Of a stretch of DNA of 64,000 nt, positions 28,578 through 37,382 are shown piece after piece. The stretch is taken from the NCBI GenBank assembly GCA_963770035.1, contig CAVYON010000034.1, positions 62,001 to 126,000 of the forward strand, written 5' to 3'. How positions within the stretch are numbered: the stretch's first letter is position 1; each line of letters starts with the position of its first letter. This DNA is from Roseiarcus sp963770035. Lineage in GTDB: Bacteria; Pseudomonadota; Alphaproteobacteria; Rhizobiales; Beijerinckiaceae. The notes beneath the pieces are model-generated. The model was not told where the DNA came from. It ran no database searches and saw nothing but the letters and a program-made list of their open reading frames with translations. Position numbers and translations under genes: made by a program.

Positions 28578-29522
28578 TCACTTGCCGACCGCGTCCGGAT
28601 GATCTTTGATGAACTGCTCAACGTTGGCTTGGGTGATCAGGACAGCGGGGACTTCGGCGGCTTTCGGCGTCCAGGCGTCGCCGGCAGCTTTGATCGCCTT
28701 CAGCGCCTTCACCATCTGAGAGCCTTCCGTAAAGCTATCCTCCCAGGCCGTGGCCGTCATGTGGCCATTCTTGATGTTCTCGATCGCCTGGGCGTTTCCG
28801 TTCACCCCGTAGACCTTGACATCGTCGCGACCCTGCTGCCGGAGCGCGCCGATCGCGCCGATCGCCGGGTCATCCCAGCAGCCCCAGATGGCGAGATTGC
28901 CGCCGCCGGCCGGATGCGAGGCAAGCCAGGCGTTGGCGTATTGCGCGCCGTCTTCGAAATAGCCGGGGATGCGCACCTCGTTCTTGGTGACCTTGATGTC
29001 GGGGTATTTGGCGAGCACCTGGTCGAGCAGCACTTCGCGATTGCGGCAGACTTCGCCGGTCCGGTACGCCAGCACGAGCAGGTCGCCTTTTCCGCCGAGG
29101 TCCTTGACCATCTGGTCGATGACGGGCGACGCAATCGGCGCGCCAGACCCGTTCGTTGCGGCGACCGAGCCGCCAAGGCCTCCGCCCCAGGTCACCACCG
29201 GGATTTTTGCGGTCTTGGCGGCGTCGAGGCCGGCCCCGATCGAAGACCAGGGGAAGACCATGTCGACAATGGCGCCCGCGCCGCGTTGGGCGAAGTCCTG
29301 AATGGCGGCGTTCGCCCGATCCGCGCTGCCGGAGGCGTCGACCACGGACACGGTCCAACCGTCCTCGTTCGCCGCCGCCGTCGCGCCGGCGATGTAGCGA
29401 ACATTGTTCGCCTCCGTCGCGGCGATCGAGACGATTCCGAGCAGGGGCTTATCGGCGGCATGGGCTGCGCCGACCGTCAGCGCGCAGGCGAAGGCAATCG
29501 ATCCAATCCTCGAGCATTTCAT
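28578..29522 (-). CDS. Periplasmic sugar-binding protein of the ABC transporter
   Basis: 314 residues from ATG 29522 with GGGAGAGG upstream and a signal peptide ending GAAHAAD. The body is a type I periplasmic binding protein (LLGIVSIAATEANNVRYIAG, ALRQQGRDDVKVYGVNGNAQ, MVKALKAIKAAGD). The ligand is unknown. It is first in an operon with the ATPase, permease and lactonase-like enzyme. The candidate operator at 29585-29603 lies 63 nt upstream, and the divergent lacI gene is probably the regulator. Confidence 0.92.
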   Translation of the reverse strand: MKCSRIGSIAFACALTVGAAHAADKPLLGIVSIAATEANNVRYIAGATAAANEDGWTVSVVDASGSADRANAAIQDFAQRGAGAIVDMVFPWSSIGAGLDAAKTAKIPVVTWGGGLGGSVAATNGSGAPIASPVIDQMVKDLGGKGDLLVLAYRTGEVCRNREVLLDQVLAKYPDIKVTKNEVRIPGYFEDGAQYANAWLASHPAGGGNLAIWGCWDDPAIGAIGALRQQGRDDVKVYGVNGNAQAIENIKNGHMTATAWEDSFTEGSQMVKALKAIKAAGDAWTPKAAEVPAVLITQANVEQFIKDHPDAVGK

Positions 29523-29584
29523 TTTCCTCTCCCTTTTCCTCTCCGTTGCACGCGCGCGCCGGCGCGCAGAGCTGGCGAACACAA

Positions 29585-29603
29585 AACTAAACGGTTCGCC
29601 AGA
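29585..29603 (-). promoter_or_regulatory. LacI-type operator, site 1
   Basis: Read on the minus strand it is TCTGGCGAACCGTTTAGTT. It agrees in 15 of 19 positions with site 2 at 29689-29707 (consensus TNTGGCGAAMCGKTTAGYT), with the central CG typical of LacI/GalR operators. It lies upstream of the binding-protein gene. Confidence 0.6.
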
Positions 29604-29688
29604 ATTGTCCAACGCAGCATCCATGGCAAGCTAGAATTCAAATTTTGCGGCATTTTGCCGCTAGACAGCGCTAAAAACTTCCCGCAAG

Positions 29689-29707
29689 TTTGGCGAAACG
29701 GTTAGCT
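29689..29707 (+). promoter_or_regulatory. LacI-type operator, site 2
   Basis: TTTGGCGAAACGGTTAGCT ends 10 nt before the GTG start of the LacI-family gene, matching site 1 about 100 bp away. The two sites bracket the divergent promoter region, fitting autoregulation together with control of the transporter. A separate hairpin GCGGCA-TTT-TGCCGC lies between them at about 29647-29661. Confidence 0.6.
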
Positions 29708-29717
29708 AGGTTGTTCA

Positions 29718-30728
29718 GTGGCGACGATAAAGGATGTTGCAAAGGCGGCCGGCGTTTCGACTGCGACGGTATCCGCCGTGATCAACGAAACGGCCTATGT
29801 CAGCCCGAGCCTGCGCCAACGCGTGCTCGTCGCGATCGACAATCTCCGATATGCGCCAATGCATGCGGCGCAGAACCTGAAACGCAAGCGCAGCCAGCTG
29901 ATCGCCCTGGTCGTCGCCGATCTCGCCAATCCCTTCTTTGCAAAAATCGTCTGGTCGGCCGAGGCGGCTGTGGCCGACTGGGGTTATTCGCTGGTCGTGT
30001 TCAACAGCGACGAAAAGCCCGAGAACGAGCGGCGCATCCTTACCCGCATCCGCGCCCTTTCCTGCGACGGCGTCGTCCTGGTCCCGGTGGGCGCCCAACT
30101 GCGGCGCGATCCGCGCGACTATGAAGGCAACCCCATGCCCACGGTCCTGTTCGGTCGCACGGTCGACGACGATCGGTCGGACACGGTGACGATCGACAAC
30201 CTGTCTGCAGCCCGTCAGGTCGTCAATTATCTGCTCGACCTCGGGCATAAACGCATCGGGACAATCACCGGACCGCTTTATCTGACGACCGGCCGAGGGC
30301 GCCTGGACGGGTTGCTGCAGGCCATGCAGAGTAGAGGGCTCGCGCCCGAACCGGGACACGTCCGCAGCGGCGAATTCCGCGAGGAAGTGGCCTATTCGAT
30401 CGCGCGCGAGATTTTGGAGAGGCCGGACCGCCCGACTGCGCTCTATGTCGCCAACGGCGTCATGGCGCTCGGGGTGATGCGGGCCTTGGCGGATCTCGGA
30501 CTGAAATGTCCGGAAGACATCTCGATCGCGTCGACCGACACGATATCGGGCATTGGGGGCCTCAAGCCTCGCCTCACCCGGACGGAGCATCCGATCGTCG
30601 ATATGACCAACGAGGCGCTGCGCCTGCTCGTCGACCGAATCAATCACGGAAACGATCTGTCCGCGCGCAACGTCGTGTTCGAACCGTCGCTCGTGCTCGG
30701 AGAGAGTTGCGCGCCCCTCGCTCGCTGA
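29718..30728 (+). CDS. LacI-family transcriptional regulator
   Basis: 336 residues from GTG 29718. The helix-turn-helix ATIKDVAKAAGVSTATVSAV is at the very N-terminus, followed by the hinge helix (MHAAQNLKRKRSQLIALVVA) and a periplasmic-binding-like effector domain (NPFFAKIVWSAEAAVADWGY, DNLSAARQVVNYLLDLGHKR, FEPSLVLGES). It diverges from the sugar ABC operon and presumably represses it until a sugar binds. Confidence 0.94.
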   Translation: MATIKDVAKAAGVSTATVSAVINETAYVSPSLRQRVLVAIDNLRYAPMHAAQNLKRKRSQLIALVVADLANPFFAKIVWSAEAAVADWGYSLVVFNSDEKPENERRILTRIRALSCDGVVLVPVGAQLRRDPRDYEGNPMPTVLFGRTVDDDRSDTVTIDNLSAARQVVNYLLDLGHKRIGTITGPLYLTTGRGRLDGLLQAMQSRGLAPEPGHVRSGEFREEVAYSIAREILERPDRPTALYVANGVMALGVMRALADLGLKCPEDISIASTDTISGIGGLKPRLTRTEHPIVDMTNEALRLLVDRINHGNDLSARNVVFEPSLVLGESCAPLAR

Positions 30729-30796
30729 GTCGACGCCCAACAGCTTCGCGGGGATTTGACCCCTCTCGCGAACGCCAATGTTTTCGACCTCGCATG

Positions 30797-32251
30797 TCAG
30801 GAGCCCCGCGCCGGACCGGAACTCCCGGCATTCGGCGCCGATACGACGGCTTCGCGGGCGCGGGCGCGCTCGGCGACTTCGGCGTCGGTCAGCCGGGCTT
30901 CGTAGATCGAGCGCAGTTCGATGCTGCGCGCCGTCATCGTCGCCCCGGCGATCGCAATCAGCATCGGCAAGGCGAAGGCGCGCGCCTGCCCTGTCAGTTC
31001 GATCATCAGAACCAGCGATGAGATCGGGCCCTGGGTCGTGGCGGACAGCATCGCCCCTGCCCCCAGGAGCGCGCAGACGCCGAGCTGCATTTCCGGAGCG
31101 AACTCGTGCCCGAGCGCGCCGAGCGCGGCGCCGACCAGGGCGCCGGCGGCGAGCGACGGCGTGAAAAGGCCGCCCGGCGCGCCGCTGGCAAAGCATGCAA
31201 CCGTGCAGAGCGGTCGGATCGGCAGCAGCAAGATGATGGCAAGCGACGGCAGGCCGCGAACGAACAGCGTCTCTGCGAGATTCTGTCCGTTGCCAAGCGT
31301 TTCGGGGAACGGGATCGAAATGAGCCCGAGGCCAAGAAAGACCGCGGGCGGTGCCACGATTCGAAGCCAGTGGGTCGGACGCATGCGGTCCGCCCAGGCG
31401 ATCGCCCGAACAAACGCCACCGATGCGAGGCCGACGACGGGCGAAGCGACAAGAGCCCAGAGGCAGACCTGCCATGTCAGGTCGGCGGCGGGAATGGCGT
31501 AGATCGGGGCGTTGGGAATGATCGCCATGGCGATGACCGTCGCGATCGTCGAGGCGGCGAGCGCCGGCAGGACCAGTCGAAGCGCCAGCGTCCCGCGCAG
31601 GACCTCGAGGGCGAACAGGGCGCCCCCGAGCGGCACACTGTAGACCGCGGCCATTCCGGCGCCGGCGCCGATCGCCACCATGAGACGGCGCTGCTCGTCC
31701 GACAGCTTTTGCCAGCTCGAAAAGAGATTGCCGAGCACCGCGCCGGTCTGCTTCGGCGCGCCTTCGCGGCCGAGCGCCGCGCCCATCCCGACGATGACGA
31801 TCGACAGGACCGCGCTGCCGAGCGTCCTGAGCGTCGGCAGCCGCCCGGCCTGAAACCAGATCGCCGTGGTGATGTCGATGCCGTTGCCGCTCGCAAGACG
31901 GGTCAGCAGCCACTGGCCTGCGCCGGTCAGGACGCCCGCGCCGAGCAGCAGGAGAACGTGCCTCTCGGGGCTCGCCCGCCTTGCCGCCTCCGTCAGCGCC
32001 GAGGGCTCGTAGGCGCCCCAGGCGATGCCCTGCACCTCCTTCAGAAGCGCCGTCAGAAGCGCCGCGCCGATGCCGGCGGCGACGCCCGTCAGGACGACGG
32101 CGATCCAGAATCGGCCGGCGCCCGGATCTCGGAGCGAGCCCGGAACCCGGTCGCGTCGCGCAATCGTCTCTTTGAGCACGGGCCGCATTGTCCGCATCGG
32201 CCGGAGCGGGTCAACTCCCGTTGGAGTCGATACAACCTGCCGCATCGCCAA
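30797..32251 (-). CDS. ClC-family chloride channel/antiporter
   Basis: 484 residues (ATG 32197 is an alternative start) with about ten or more hydrophobic segments. The gating-glutamate motif GREGAPKQTG and the anion-site motif GGLFTPSLAAG are present. The usual GSGIP selectivity motif is replaced by ASGNGIDITTA, so the serine ligand seems to be missing, a variation known in some family branches. No cytoplasmic CBS domains. It may exchange chloride or another anion, such as fluoride or nitrate, for protons. Confidence 0.9.
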   Translation of the reverse strand: MAMRQVVSTPTGVDPLRPMRTMRPVLKETIARRDRVPGSLRDPGAGRFWIAVVLTGVAAGIGAALLTALLKEVQGIAWGAYEPSALTEAARRASPERHVLLLLGAGVLTGAGQWLLTRLASGNGIDITTAIWFQAGRLPTLRTLGSAVLSIVIVGMGAALGREGAPKQTGAVLGNLFSSWQKLSDEQRRLMVAIGAGAGMAAVYSVPLGGALFALEVLRGTLALRLVLPALAASTIATVIAMAIIPNAPIYAIPAADLTWQVCLWALVASPVVGLASVAFVRAIAWADRMRPTHWLRIVAPPAVFLGLGLISIPFPETLGNGQNLAETLFVRGLPSLAIILLLPIRPLCTVACFASGAPGGLFTPSLAAGALVGAALGALGHEFAPEMQLGVCALLGAGAMLSATTQGPISSLVLMIELTGQARAFALPMLIAIAGATMTARSIELRSIYEARLTDAEVAERARAREAVVSAPNAGSSGPARGS

Positions 32252-32480
32252 ACCGCGGCCTTCAATTGCGCCTGTTCATTGCCTGTTCGACCGGCGAAGG
32301 CGAAAGAATCTACCTATTTATGGGCCCGATATTCCCCTGTTCTTACGGGCGGCGGGGCCGCAACCGCTCGATTGCAAGCCGACAGGCGCCTGAGATTTCA
32401 ACGGTTTTTGCGTGGGCGGGAAAAGGGCCGCCGAAAATTCCCTGCTGGCAGGGACCTCCGGATCGCGCGTTCGCCCCGGC
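32252..32480. other. Intergenic DNA
   Basis: About 230 bases between clc and the amidohydrolase remnant. No gene, hairpin terminator or repeat stands out. Confidence 0.4.
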
Positions 32481-32745
32481 TCAGTCGAGACGAAACGCGC
32501 GGGTGACGCGCGCGAGCGCGGCCAGACCGAAGGCGCAGTCCCTCGCTTGGTGACGCCCCGCGCCCGGGCGACGTCGTCCATCCTCGCCCTGACGTCCCGG
32601 GGCCGCCGCCCCGCATCCGTCGAGGAGCGCGAAGATCGACCGAGAATTGCGCCTCGCCCGGGATGACGTTGGCCGCACCAAGCCAAACCTCCATCCGCCC
32701 GGGTTCGGCGCGGCCGCGGCGCTTGATCACGAGCGCCAATTCCGC
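32481..32745 (-). pseudogene. Remnant of a duplicated Zn-amidohydrolase 3' half
   Basis: The minus strand encodes LALVIKRRGRAEPGRMEVWL and then GAANVIPGEAQFSVDLRAP, closely similar to the internal segment of the complete amidohydrolase at 33895. It then jumps (with frame changes and an internal deletion) to the same C-terminus, DCAFGLAALARVTRAF. It has no start. It lies directly behind the PEP-CTERM gene, mirroring the stray xylA tail at 13190. Confidence 0.82.
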
Positions 32746-32748
32746 GTG

Positions 32749-33384
32749 TTAGCCGGCTGCGAAGGCGTCGCGGCGACGGAAGGCCGCAAAGAGCAGCCCA
32801 GCGAAACCTGCCAGCATCAATGCCCAGGTCGACGGCTCGGGAGTGGCCAAACTGGCACTCCCTTGCGCTGTCAATTGGACATCGAGATCCAGCGCGGTGT
32901 CGGCGGGCAACGTCATGCCGAGATTGATCGTCTTGGAAAAATCCAGGCTCGAGCATGAGTCGAACGTCCCCGCGATGCCGCCGGGACCGGCGCCAGGTCC
33001 AACCGAAAAGCAGTTCGCCCAGTCTCCCGACGCGGAGAACGAGGGACCGGAGACTGACGTTTGCGATCCGGTCACAAGCCCACTGAAAACGGGGTAACTG
33101 AGGCTCTCGCTTGGAATGACAAGAGTGGCGGTGAGCGCCAGCGAACTGAACGCATCCTGGTACGGCCCCGTGACGCCGACGCCAACCTGTAGGCCGCTCA
33201 AGGGGATATCCACTCCGACCGAGCTGAAGGCGTCGGCCAAGTCCCATGTCGCGGCGATTGTGTCCGTCGCAGCGCCCTCAATGGAGCCGGGCGAGGTGAC
33301 GTACCCTTGCCCTTGGACGCTCGTGTCGATCGACCGCAGAGTAAAGCTCTCCACGATCTGGCCGTTGACCACGCTGATATTTTC
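32749..33384 (-). CDS. PEP-CTERM sorted protein, lacking its own signal peptide
   Basis: The body reads VNGQIVESFTLRSIDTSVQG ... SVGVDIPLSGLQVGVGVTGP and ends with the sorting signal TPEPSTWALMLAGFAGLLFA followed by RRRD. The first usable start (GTG 33372) gives no signal peptide. The same frame continues upstream across a single TAG (33385-33387) into an ORF that begins with a good signal peptide. I infer one gene of about 300 codons interrupted by an amber codon, or two cotranscribed pieces. Confidence 0.7.
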   Translation of the reverse strand, partial: ENISVVNGQIVESFTLRSIDTSVQGQGYVTSPGSIEGAATDTIAATWDLADAFSSVGVDIPLSGLQVGVGVTGPYQDAFSSLALTATLVIPSESLSYPVFSGLVTGSQTSVSGPSFSASGDWANCFSVGPGAGPGGIAGTFDSCSSLDFSKTINLGMTLPADTALDLDVQLTAQGSASLATPEPSTWALMLAGFAGLLFAAFRRRDAFAAG

Positions 33385-33660
33385 CTAAATCGTTTTGCCG
33401 GGCGGGACCGGGATCGAGCCGCTCTTGCGAACGCCGTTTATGTTCTTGTTATAGGTGTAAACGGAACCTTGAACGGTCGGAGCATTCGCTGTTCCGGGCG
33501 TGAGCAGCACAACGCCCACAGCGACAAGAGCCCAGAACCAGAACGGATCATTCTCGGATTGATTGCCGACGCTGACAGGCGCGGCGGAGGCGGTTTGCCC
33601 AAGGGCAAACAGAATCGCAATAGCGAATACCAAGGAGCGTGTACGTGTAGGTCGCAACAT
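33385..33660 (-). CDS. Small exported protein, in frame with the downstream PEP-CTERM ORF
   Basis: 91 residues from ATG 33660. The signal peptide SLVFAIAILFALGQTASAAP is followed after about 12 residues by a second hydrophobic segment (FWFWALVAVGVVLLTPGTAN) and a polar tail (TYNKNINGVRKSGSIPVPPG). A TAG then separates it from the PEP-CTERM frame with no frame change. It may be the N-terminal part of that protein. On its own it would be a short membrane protein of unknown role. Confidence 0.55.
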   Translation of the reverse strand: MLRPTRTRSLVFAIAILFALGQTASAAPVSVGNQSENDPFWFWALVAVGVVLLTPGTANAPTVQGSVYTYNKNINGVRKSGSIPVPPGKTI

Positions 33661-33894
33661 CACTGATCTCCCTTTTCGGAAGCCAATTCGTACGGACCAA
33701 TTCACCACCTTTGGTTGCTTGATCAAGCTGTCGGGCGGCCGCCGCAAGAGTTTCGACGAATTGCGGCGACCGGCTAACCGGTCGCTGGGCGCGACGCGGA
33801 CAATACAAAGGCTATAATAAACACTGTTCCGGCCCGACTGCAATTGTTGATTGCTCTCGGGCGCAGATTTGTTCGCCGCCGACCCGCCCGCGCT

Positions 33895-35166
33895 TCAAGG
33901 CGCTCCAAAGGCCCGCGCGAACCGCGTCAGCGCCGCCAGTCCGAAGGCGCAATCTTCCGCACTGATCAATTCCAGCGGATTGTGGCTGATCCCGCCCTTG
34001 CAGCGGACGAACAGCATGGCTGCCGGGCGGAAGCGGCCGATCGCCATCGTGTCGTGGCCCGCCCCCGAGGGCAGGAGCCGCACCGGCAGGCCGAGCAACT
34101 CGACGGCTCTGGCGAGACCGCCGACGATGCGCGGGTCGCAGGTGAAGGCGGGCGCCTCGTGGGTGATGGCGACGGTCGCGGTGACGCCCCTCTCGCGGGC
34201 GACGGCGTCGATGCCCGCCCTGATGTCGGCGAACGCCGCTTCCCGGCGCGCGTCGAGCGGCGCGCGAAGATCGACTGAGAATTGCGCGTGGCCCGGGATG
34301 ACGTTGGCCGCGCCCGGCCAGACGTCCATCCGCCCGACTGTCGCCACGAGATCGGTCTCGGCGCGGGCGCACCGCTCGATCATGAGCGCCATTTCGGCCG
34401 CGGCGGCGAAGGCGTCGCGACGGAGCGCCATCGGCGTCGCGCCCGCGTGGCCGGCCATGCCATCCACGCCGACCTCGAGCCGGGTCGCACCGTTGATCGC
34501 GGACACGACGCCGAGCGGCAGGCCCTCGGCCTCCAGCACCGGCCCCTGTTCGATATGGACCTCGACGAAGGCCGCGACCCGGTCGGCGCGAAGCTTCAGC
34601 GCCCCGTCCGGGTCGCCGCCGAAGGCCGCGAGCGCGTCGCGCATCATGACGCCGTTCGCATCCTTCTGGTCGAGCGCGTCCTCCGGATAGTCGCCGGCCA
34701 ACGCCCGCGATCCGGTGAGCGTGGTGCGGTAGCGCACGCCCTCCTCGTCGCCGAAAGCGACGACCTCGACGGCGTGGTCGAGCCGTTCGTTGCGGGCGGC
34801 GAGATCCTCCACGACCGCGAGCGCGGCGAGCGCGCCGTAGTTGCCGTCGTAGCGGCCCGCGTCCCGCACCGTGTCGATGTGCGAGCCGAGCATCAGCGCC
34901 GGCGCGCCCGGCTCCCGGCCCTCATAGCGCGCGACCACGTTGCCGGCGGCGTCGATCCGCGCCGCCATCCCGGCTTCGGCGCACCAGCCGATGAAGGCCG
35001 CGGCGGCGCGTCTGTGCGCATTGGAGAGGAACAGGCGGGTCAGCCGGCCGGGCTCGTCAGTAAAGGCGGCGAAGGCATCGAGCCGCTCCATCAGCCGCGC
35101 GCCGGCGTGGCGTTCGGAGTCGGAAAGGCCGGGCGTCACTTTGTCGCCACGCTCAGCTTGAGCCAT
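33895..35166 (-). CDS. M20-family Zn amidohydrolase, probably allantoate amidohydrolase or N-carbamoylase
   Basis: 423 residues. The di-zinc site is seen in MLGSHIDTVRDAGRYDGNYG, FGDEEGVRYRTTLTGSRALA and CKGGISHNPLE, with the lid-domain segment MAGHAGATPMALRRDAFAAA. It hydrolyses allantoate or a carbamoyl amino acid. It overlaps the 3' end of puuD by 31 nt, which makes a purine-degradation role (allantoate) the best guess. A 3' fragment of this gene is duplicated at 32481. Confidence 0.83.
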   Translation of the reverse strand: MAQAERGDKVTPGLSDSERHAGARLMERLDAFAAFTDEPGRLTRLFLSNAHRRAAAAFIGWCAEAGMAARIDAAGNVVARYEGREPGAPALMLGSHIDTVRDAGRYDGNYGALAALAVVEDLAARNERLDHAVEVVAFGDEEGVRYRTTLTGSRALAGDYPEDALDQKDANGVMMRDALAAFGGDPDGALKLRADRVAAFVEVHIEQGPVLEAEGLPLGVVSAINGATRLEVGVDGMAGHAGATPMALRRDAFAAAAEMALMIERCARAETDLVATVGRMDVWPGAANVIPGHAQFSVDLRAPLDARREAAFADIRAGIDAVARERGVTATVAITHEAPAFTCDPRIVGGLARAVELLGLPVRLLPSGAGHDTMAIGRFRPAAMLFVRCKGGISHNPLELISAEDCAFGLAALTRFARAFGAP

Positions 35167-36377
35167 CGGGCGAGCACGGCGCGCTCCTCGTCGGTGATCT
35201 GGCTGAAGTTGTTGGGCGGCATCGCATGGGTCAGCACGGCCTGCATGGCGATGGCCGGCGCGAAGCGGGCAATGTGCTCGGGCGTGTCGAGCAGCACGCC
35301 CTTCGGCGCTTCGCCAATCCAGTCCATCGGCTCAGGGGAATGGCACATCATGCAACGCAACTGCACGACATCGACGACCTCCTGGGGCGCCTTCGGCTCG
35401 TCGGCGCGCGCGGCGGCGGCCGGCAGGTCGGCGAGCCCAATCAGGCCGCGCATGCCGGGCGAAGCGGTCGCCGCGACGGCAAAGGCGAAGATCATCGCAA
35501 GCGTCGCCACCGCCCAGGCCCACCACGGCGCCTTCGCGTGCTCGGCGTGGTGCACATTATAGAAATAGCGGATGAGCGCGCCGGCCACGATGACGCAGGT
35601 GACGATCGCCGGGATGACCCTCGGGTTGGCGTAGGTCACCGGGTAGTGGTTCGACAGCATCATGAACAGGACGGGCAGCGTGATGTAGTTGTTGTGGGTC
35701 GAGCGGGTCTTCGACGTCTTCGCCCATTTCGGGTCGGGGGTCTTGCCGGCCTTCAGCGCCGCCACGCTTTTCCGCTGGTTCGGCATGATGACGAAGAACA
35801 CGTTGCCGGTCATCATCGTCGCCATCAGCGCGCCGGTGTGGATGAGCGCGCCGCGGCCGGAAAAGACCAGGGTGAAGACCCAGCTTGTCGCCACGACGTA
35901 GCCGAAGCCGACCACCGCCAGCAGCGGCTCGTTGGCGCCGAGCGGCGAGCGGCAGAGGAAGTCGTAGACCAGCCAGCCGAGCGCCAGCGCGACAATGCCG
36001 ATCGCCGCCGCCTGCCAGGGCTCGAGCGGCATCACCGCCGGATCGATCAGGAAAAGCTGCGACTGCCCATAGTAGACCCAGCAGAGCAGCGCGAAGCCGC
36101 TCATCCACGTCCAGTAGGACTGCCACTTGTGCCAGATGAGCTCTTCGGGCAGCGACGCGGGCGCGAGCATGTATTTGCTCATTTGATAAAAGCCGCCGCC
36201 GTGGACTTGCCAGGAGACGCCGGCGACGCCGGGATCATCGCTCGCGCGTTTGCGCAAGGACGCGTCGAGATGCATGAAGAAGAACGAGCCGCCGATCCAG
36301 GCGATGGCGGCCGTCACGTGCAGCCAGCGAATGAGCGCCGATCCCCATTCCCATGCGTAGGCTTCCAAAGCCCCCAT
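35136..36377 (-). CDS. puuD: Membrane urate oxidase (urate hydroxylase) PuuD with cytochrome c domain
   Basis: 413 residues. The N-terminal DUF989 region has several membrane helices (IRWLHVTAAIAWIGGSFFFM, FALLCWVYYGQSQLFLIDPA, WVFTLVFSGRGALIHTGALM, TRSTHNNYITLPVLFMMLSN). A C-terminal cytochrome c domain follows with CMMCH and a probable Met ligand in HAMPPNNF. It oxidises urate to 5-hydroxyisourate at the inner membrane, passing electrons to the respiratory chain. HIU hydrolase is encoded at 51986, not adjacent. Confidence 0.95.
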   Translation of the reverse strand: MGALEAYAWEWGSALIRWLHVTAAIAWIGGSFFFMHLDASLRKRASDDPGVAGVSWQVHGGGFYQMSKYMLAPASLPEELIWHKWQSYWTWMSGFALLCWVYYGQSQLFLIDPAVMPLEPWQAAAIGIVALALGWLVYDFLCRSPLGANEPLLAVVGFGYVVATSWVFTLVFSGRGALIHTGALMATMMTGNVFFVIMPNQRKSVAALKAGKTPDPKWAKTSKTRSTHNNYITLPVLFMMLSNHYPVTYANPRVIPAIVTCVIVAGALIRYFYNVHHAEHAKAPWWAWAVATLAMIFAFAVAATASPGMRGLIGLADLPAAAARADEPKAPQEVVDVVQLRCMMCHSPEPMDWIGEAPKGVLLDTPEHIARFAPAIAMQAVLTHAMPPNNFSQITDEERAVLARWLKLSVATK

Positions 36378-36644
36378 GCCGATTCTCCGCGCCGCTCAAT
36401 TTCAATAGCGCCTGGCACGATAACGGCGGCGCTCCGCTTTGGGTAGCGTCGGCGCGGCGGGCCGTCGCATAGCGGTGACAGACGATTAACCCTATCAAGG
36501 ACTGTGCCGGATTGAACAAGCGAGCGCCGCGCCTCCCGCCCGCCAGCCCAAGTTTCGGCCCATTTGGCGGGCAGACCCCGGCCCGAATCCGATTCCGACG
36601 CCTCGCCGCAGGCGACCCCGCAGTCAAGAAGGTCTCGATACCCC

Positions 36645-37373
36645 ATGAATCCTGCCGACGTCGCCAATGCGGCCGTCAACTCGGACACCAGCATTCTGTC
36701 GATGTTCTGGTCCGCTCACATCGTCGTCAAGGCCGTGATGCTCGGACTCTTTCTGGCGTCGCTGTGGTGCTGGACGATCATCTTCGACAAAACGCGGCTG
36801 TTCCGCAAATTCCACAAGGAGATGGAAAACTTCGAGCAGGTGTTCTGGTCCGGCCAGTCGCTCGAGGAACTGTACGCCTCGCTGTCGAGCCAGACGAACG
36901 CCGGCGCGGCCGCCTTGTTCGTAGCCGCCATGCGCGAATGGAAGCGCTCGTTCCAGCAGGCGGCCGGCTCGTTTCGCGGCTTGCACGCCCGCATCGACAA
37001 GGTGCTCGACGTATCGATCGCGCGTGAGGTCGAGCGGCTCGAATCCAACCTTCTGGTGCTGGCGACGGTCGCCTCGGCGGGTCCGTTCATCGGGTTGTTC
37101 GGCACCGTTTTCGGCATCATGAACTCGTTCCAGTCGATCGCCGCCTCGAAGAACACCTCGCTCGCGGTCGTCGCGCCGGGCATCGCCGAAGCTCTGCTCG
37201 CCACCGCCATCGGCCTTTTCGCCGCCATTCCGGCGCTGATCGCCTACAACAAGTTCCAGGGCGACGTCGCCAAGGCCCAGGCGCGGCTCGAAAGCTTTGC
37301 CGACGAATTTTCCTCGATCCTCTCGCGCCAGATCGATCACCATCTGTCGACCGAGCGGGCGAACGCCGCCTGA
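36645..37373 (+). CDS. tolQ: Tol-Pal system protein TolQ
   Basis: 242 residues from ATG 36645 (MNPADVANAAVNSDTSILSM). Three membrane helices: VVKAVMLGLFLASLWCWTII, LVLATVASAGPFIGLFGTVF and VAPGIAEALLATAIGLFAAI. The last two carry the MotA/ExbB proton-channel signatures. With TolR it uses the proton gradient to drive TolA, keeping the outer membrane constricted at division sites. First gene of the tol cluster; tolR starts 9 nt after it. Confidence 0.95.
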   Translation: MNPADVANAAVNSDTSILSMFWSAHIVVKAVMLGLFLASLWCWTIIFDKTRLFRKFHKEMENFEQVFWSGQSLEELYASLSSQTNAGAAALFVAAMREWKRSFQQAAGSFRGLHARIDKVLDVSIAREVERLESNLLVLATVASAGPFIGLFGTVFGIMNSFQSIAASKNTSLAVVAPGIAEALLATAIGLFAAIPALIAYNKFQGDVAKAQARLESFADEFSSILSRQIDHHLSTERANAA

Positions 37374-37382
37374 GGAGCCGCC

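Noticed and set aside
27795..29705. Long plus-strand open frame antisense to the sugar ABC genes
   Set aside because: Arg/Asp-rich mirror of high-GC coding sequence; no ribosome binding site or domain, and the minus strand encodes clear transporter proteins.
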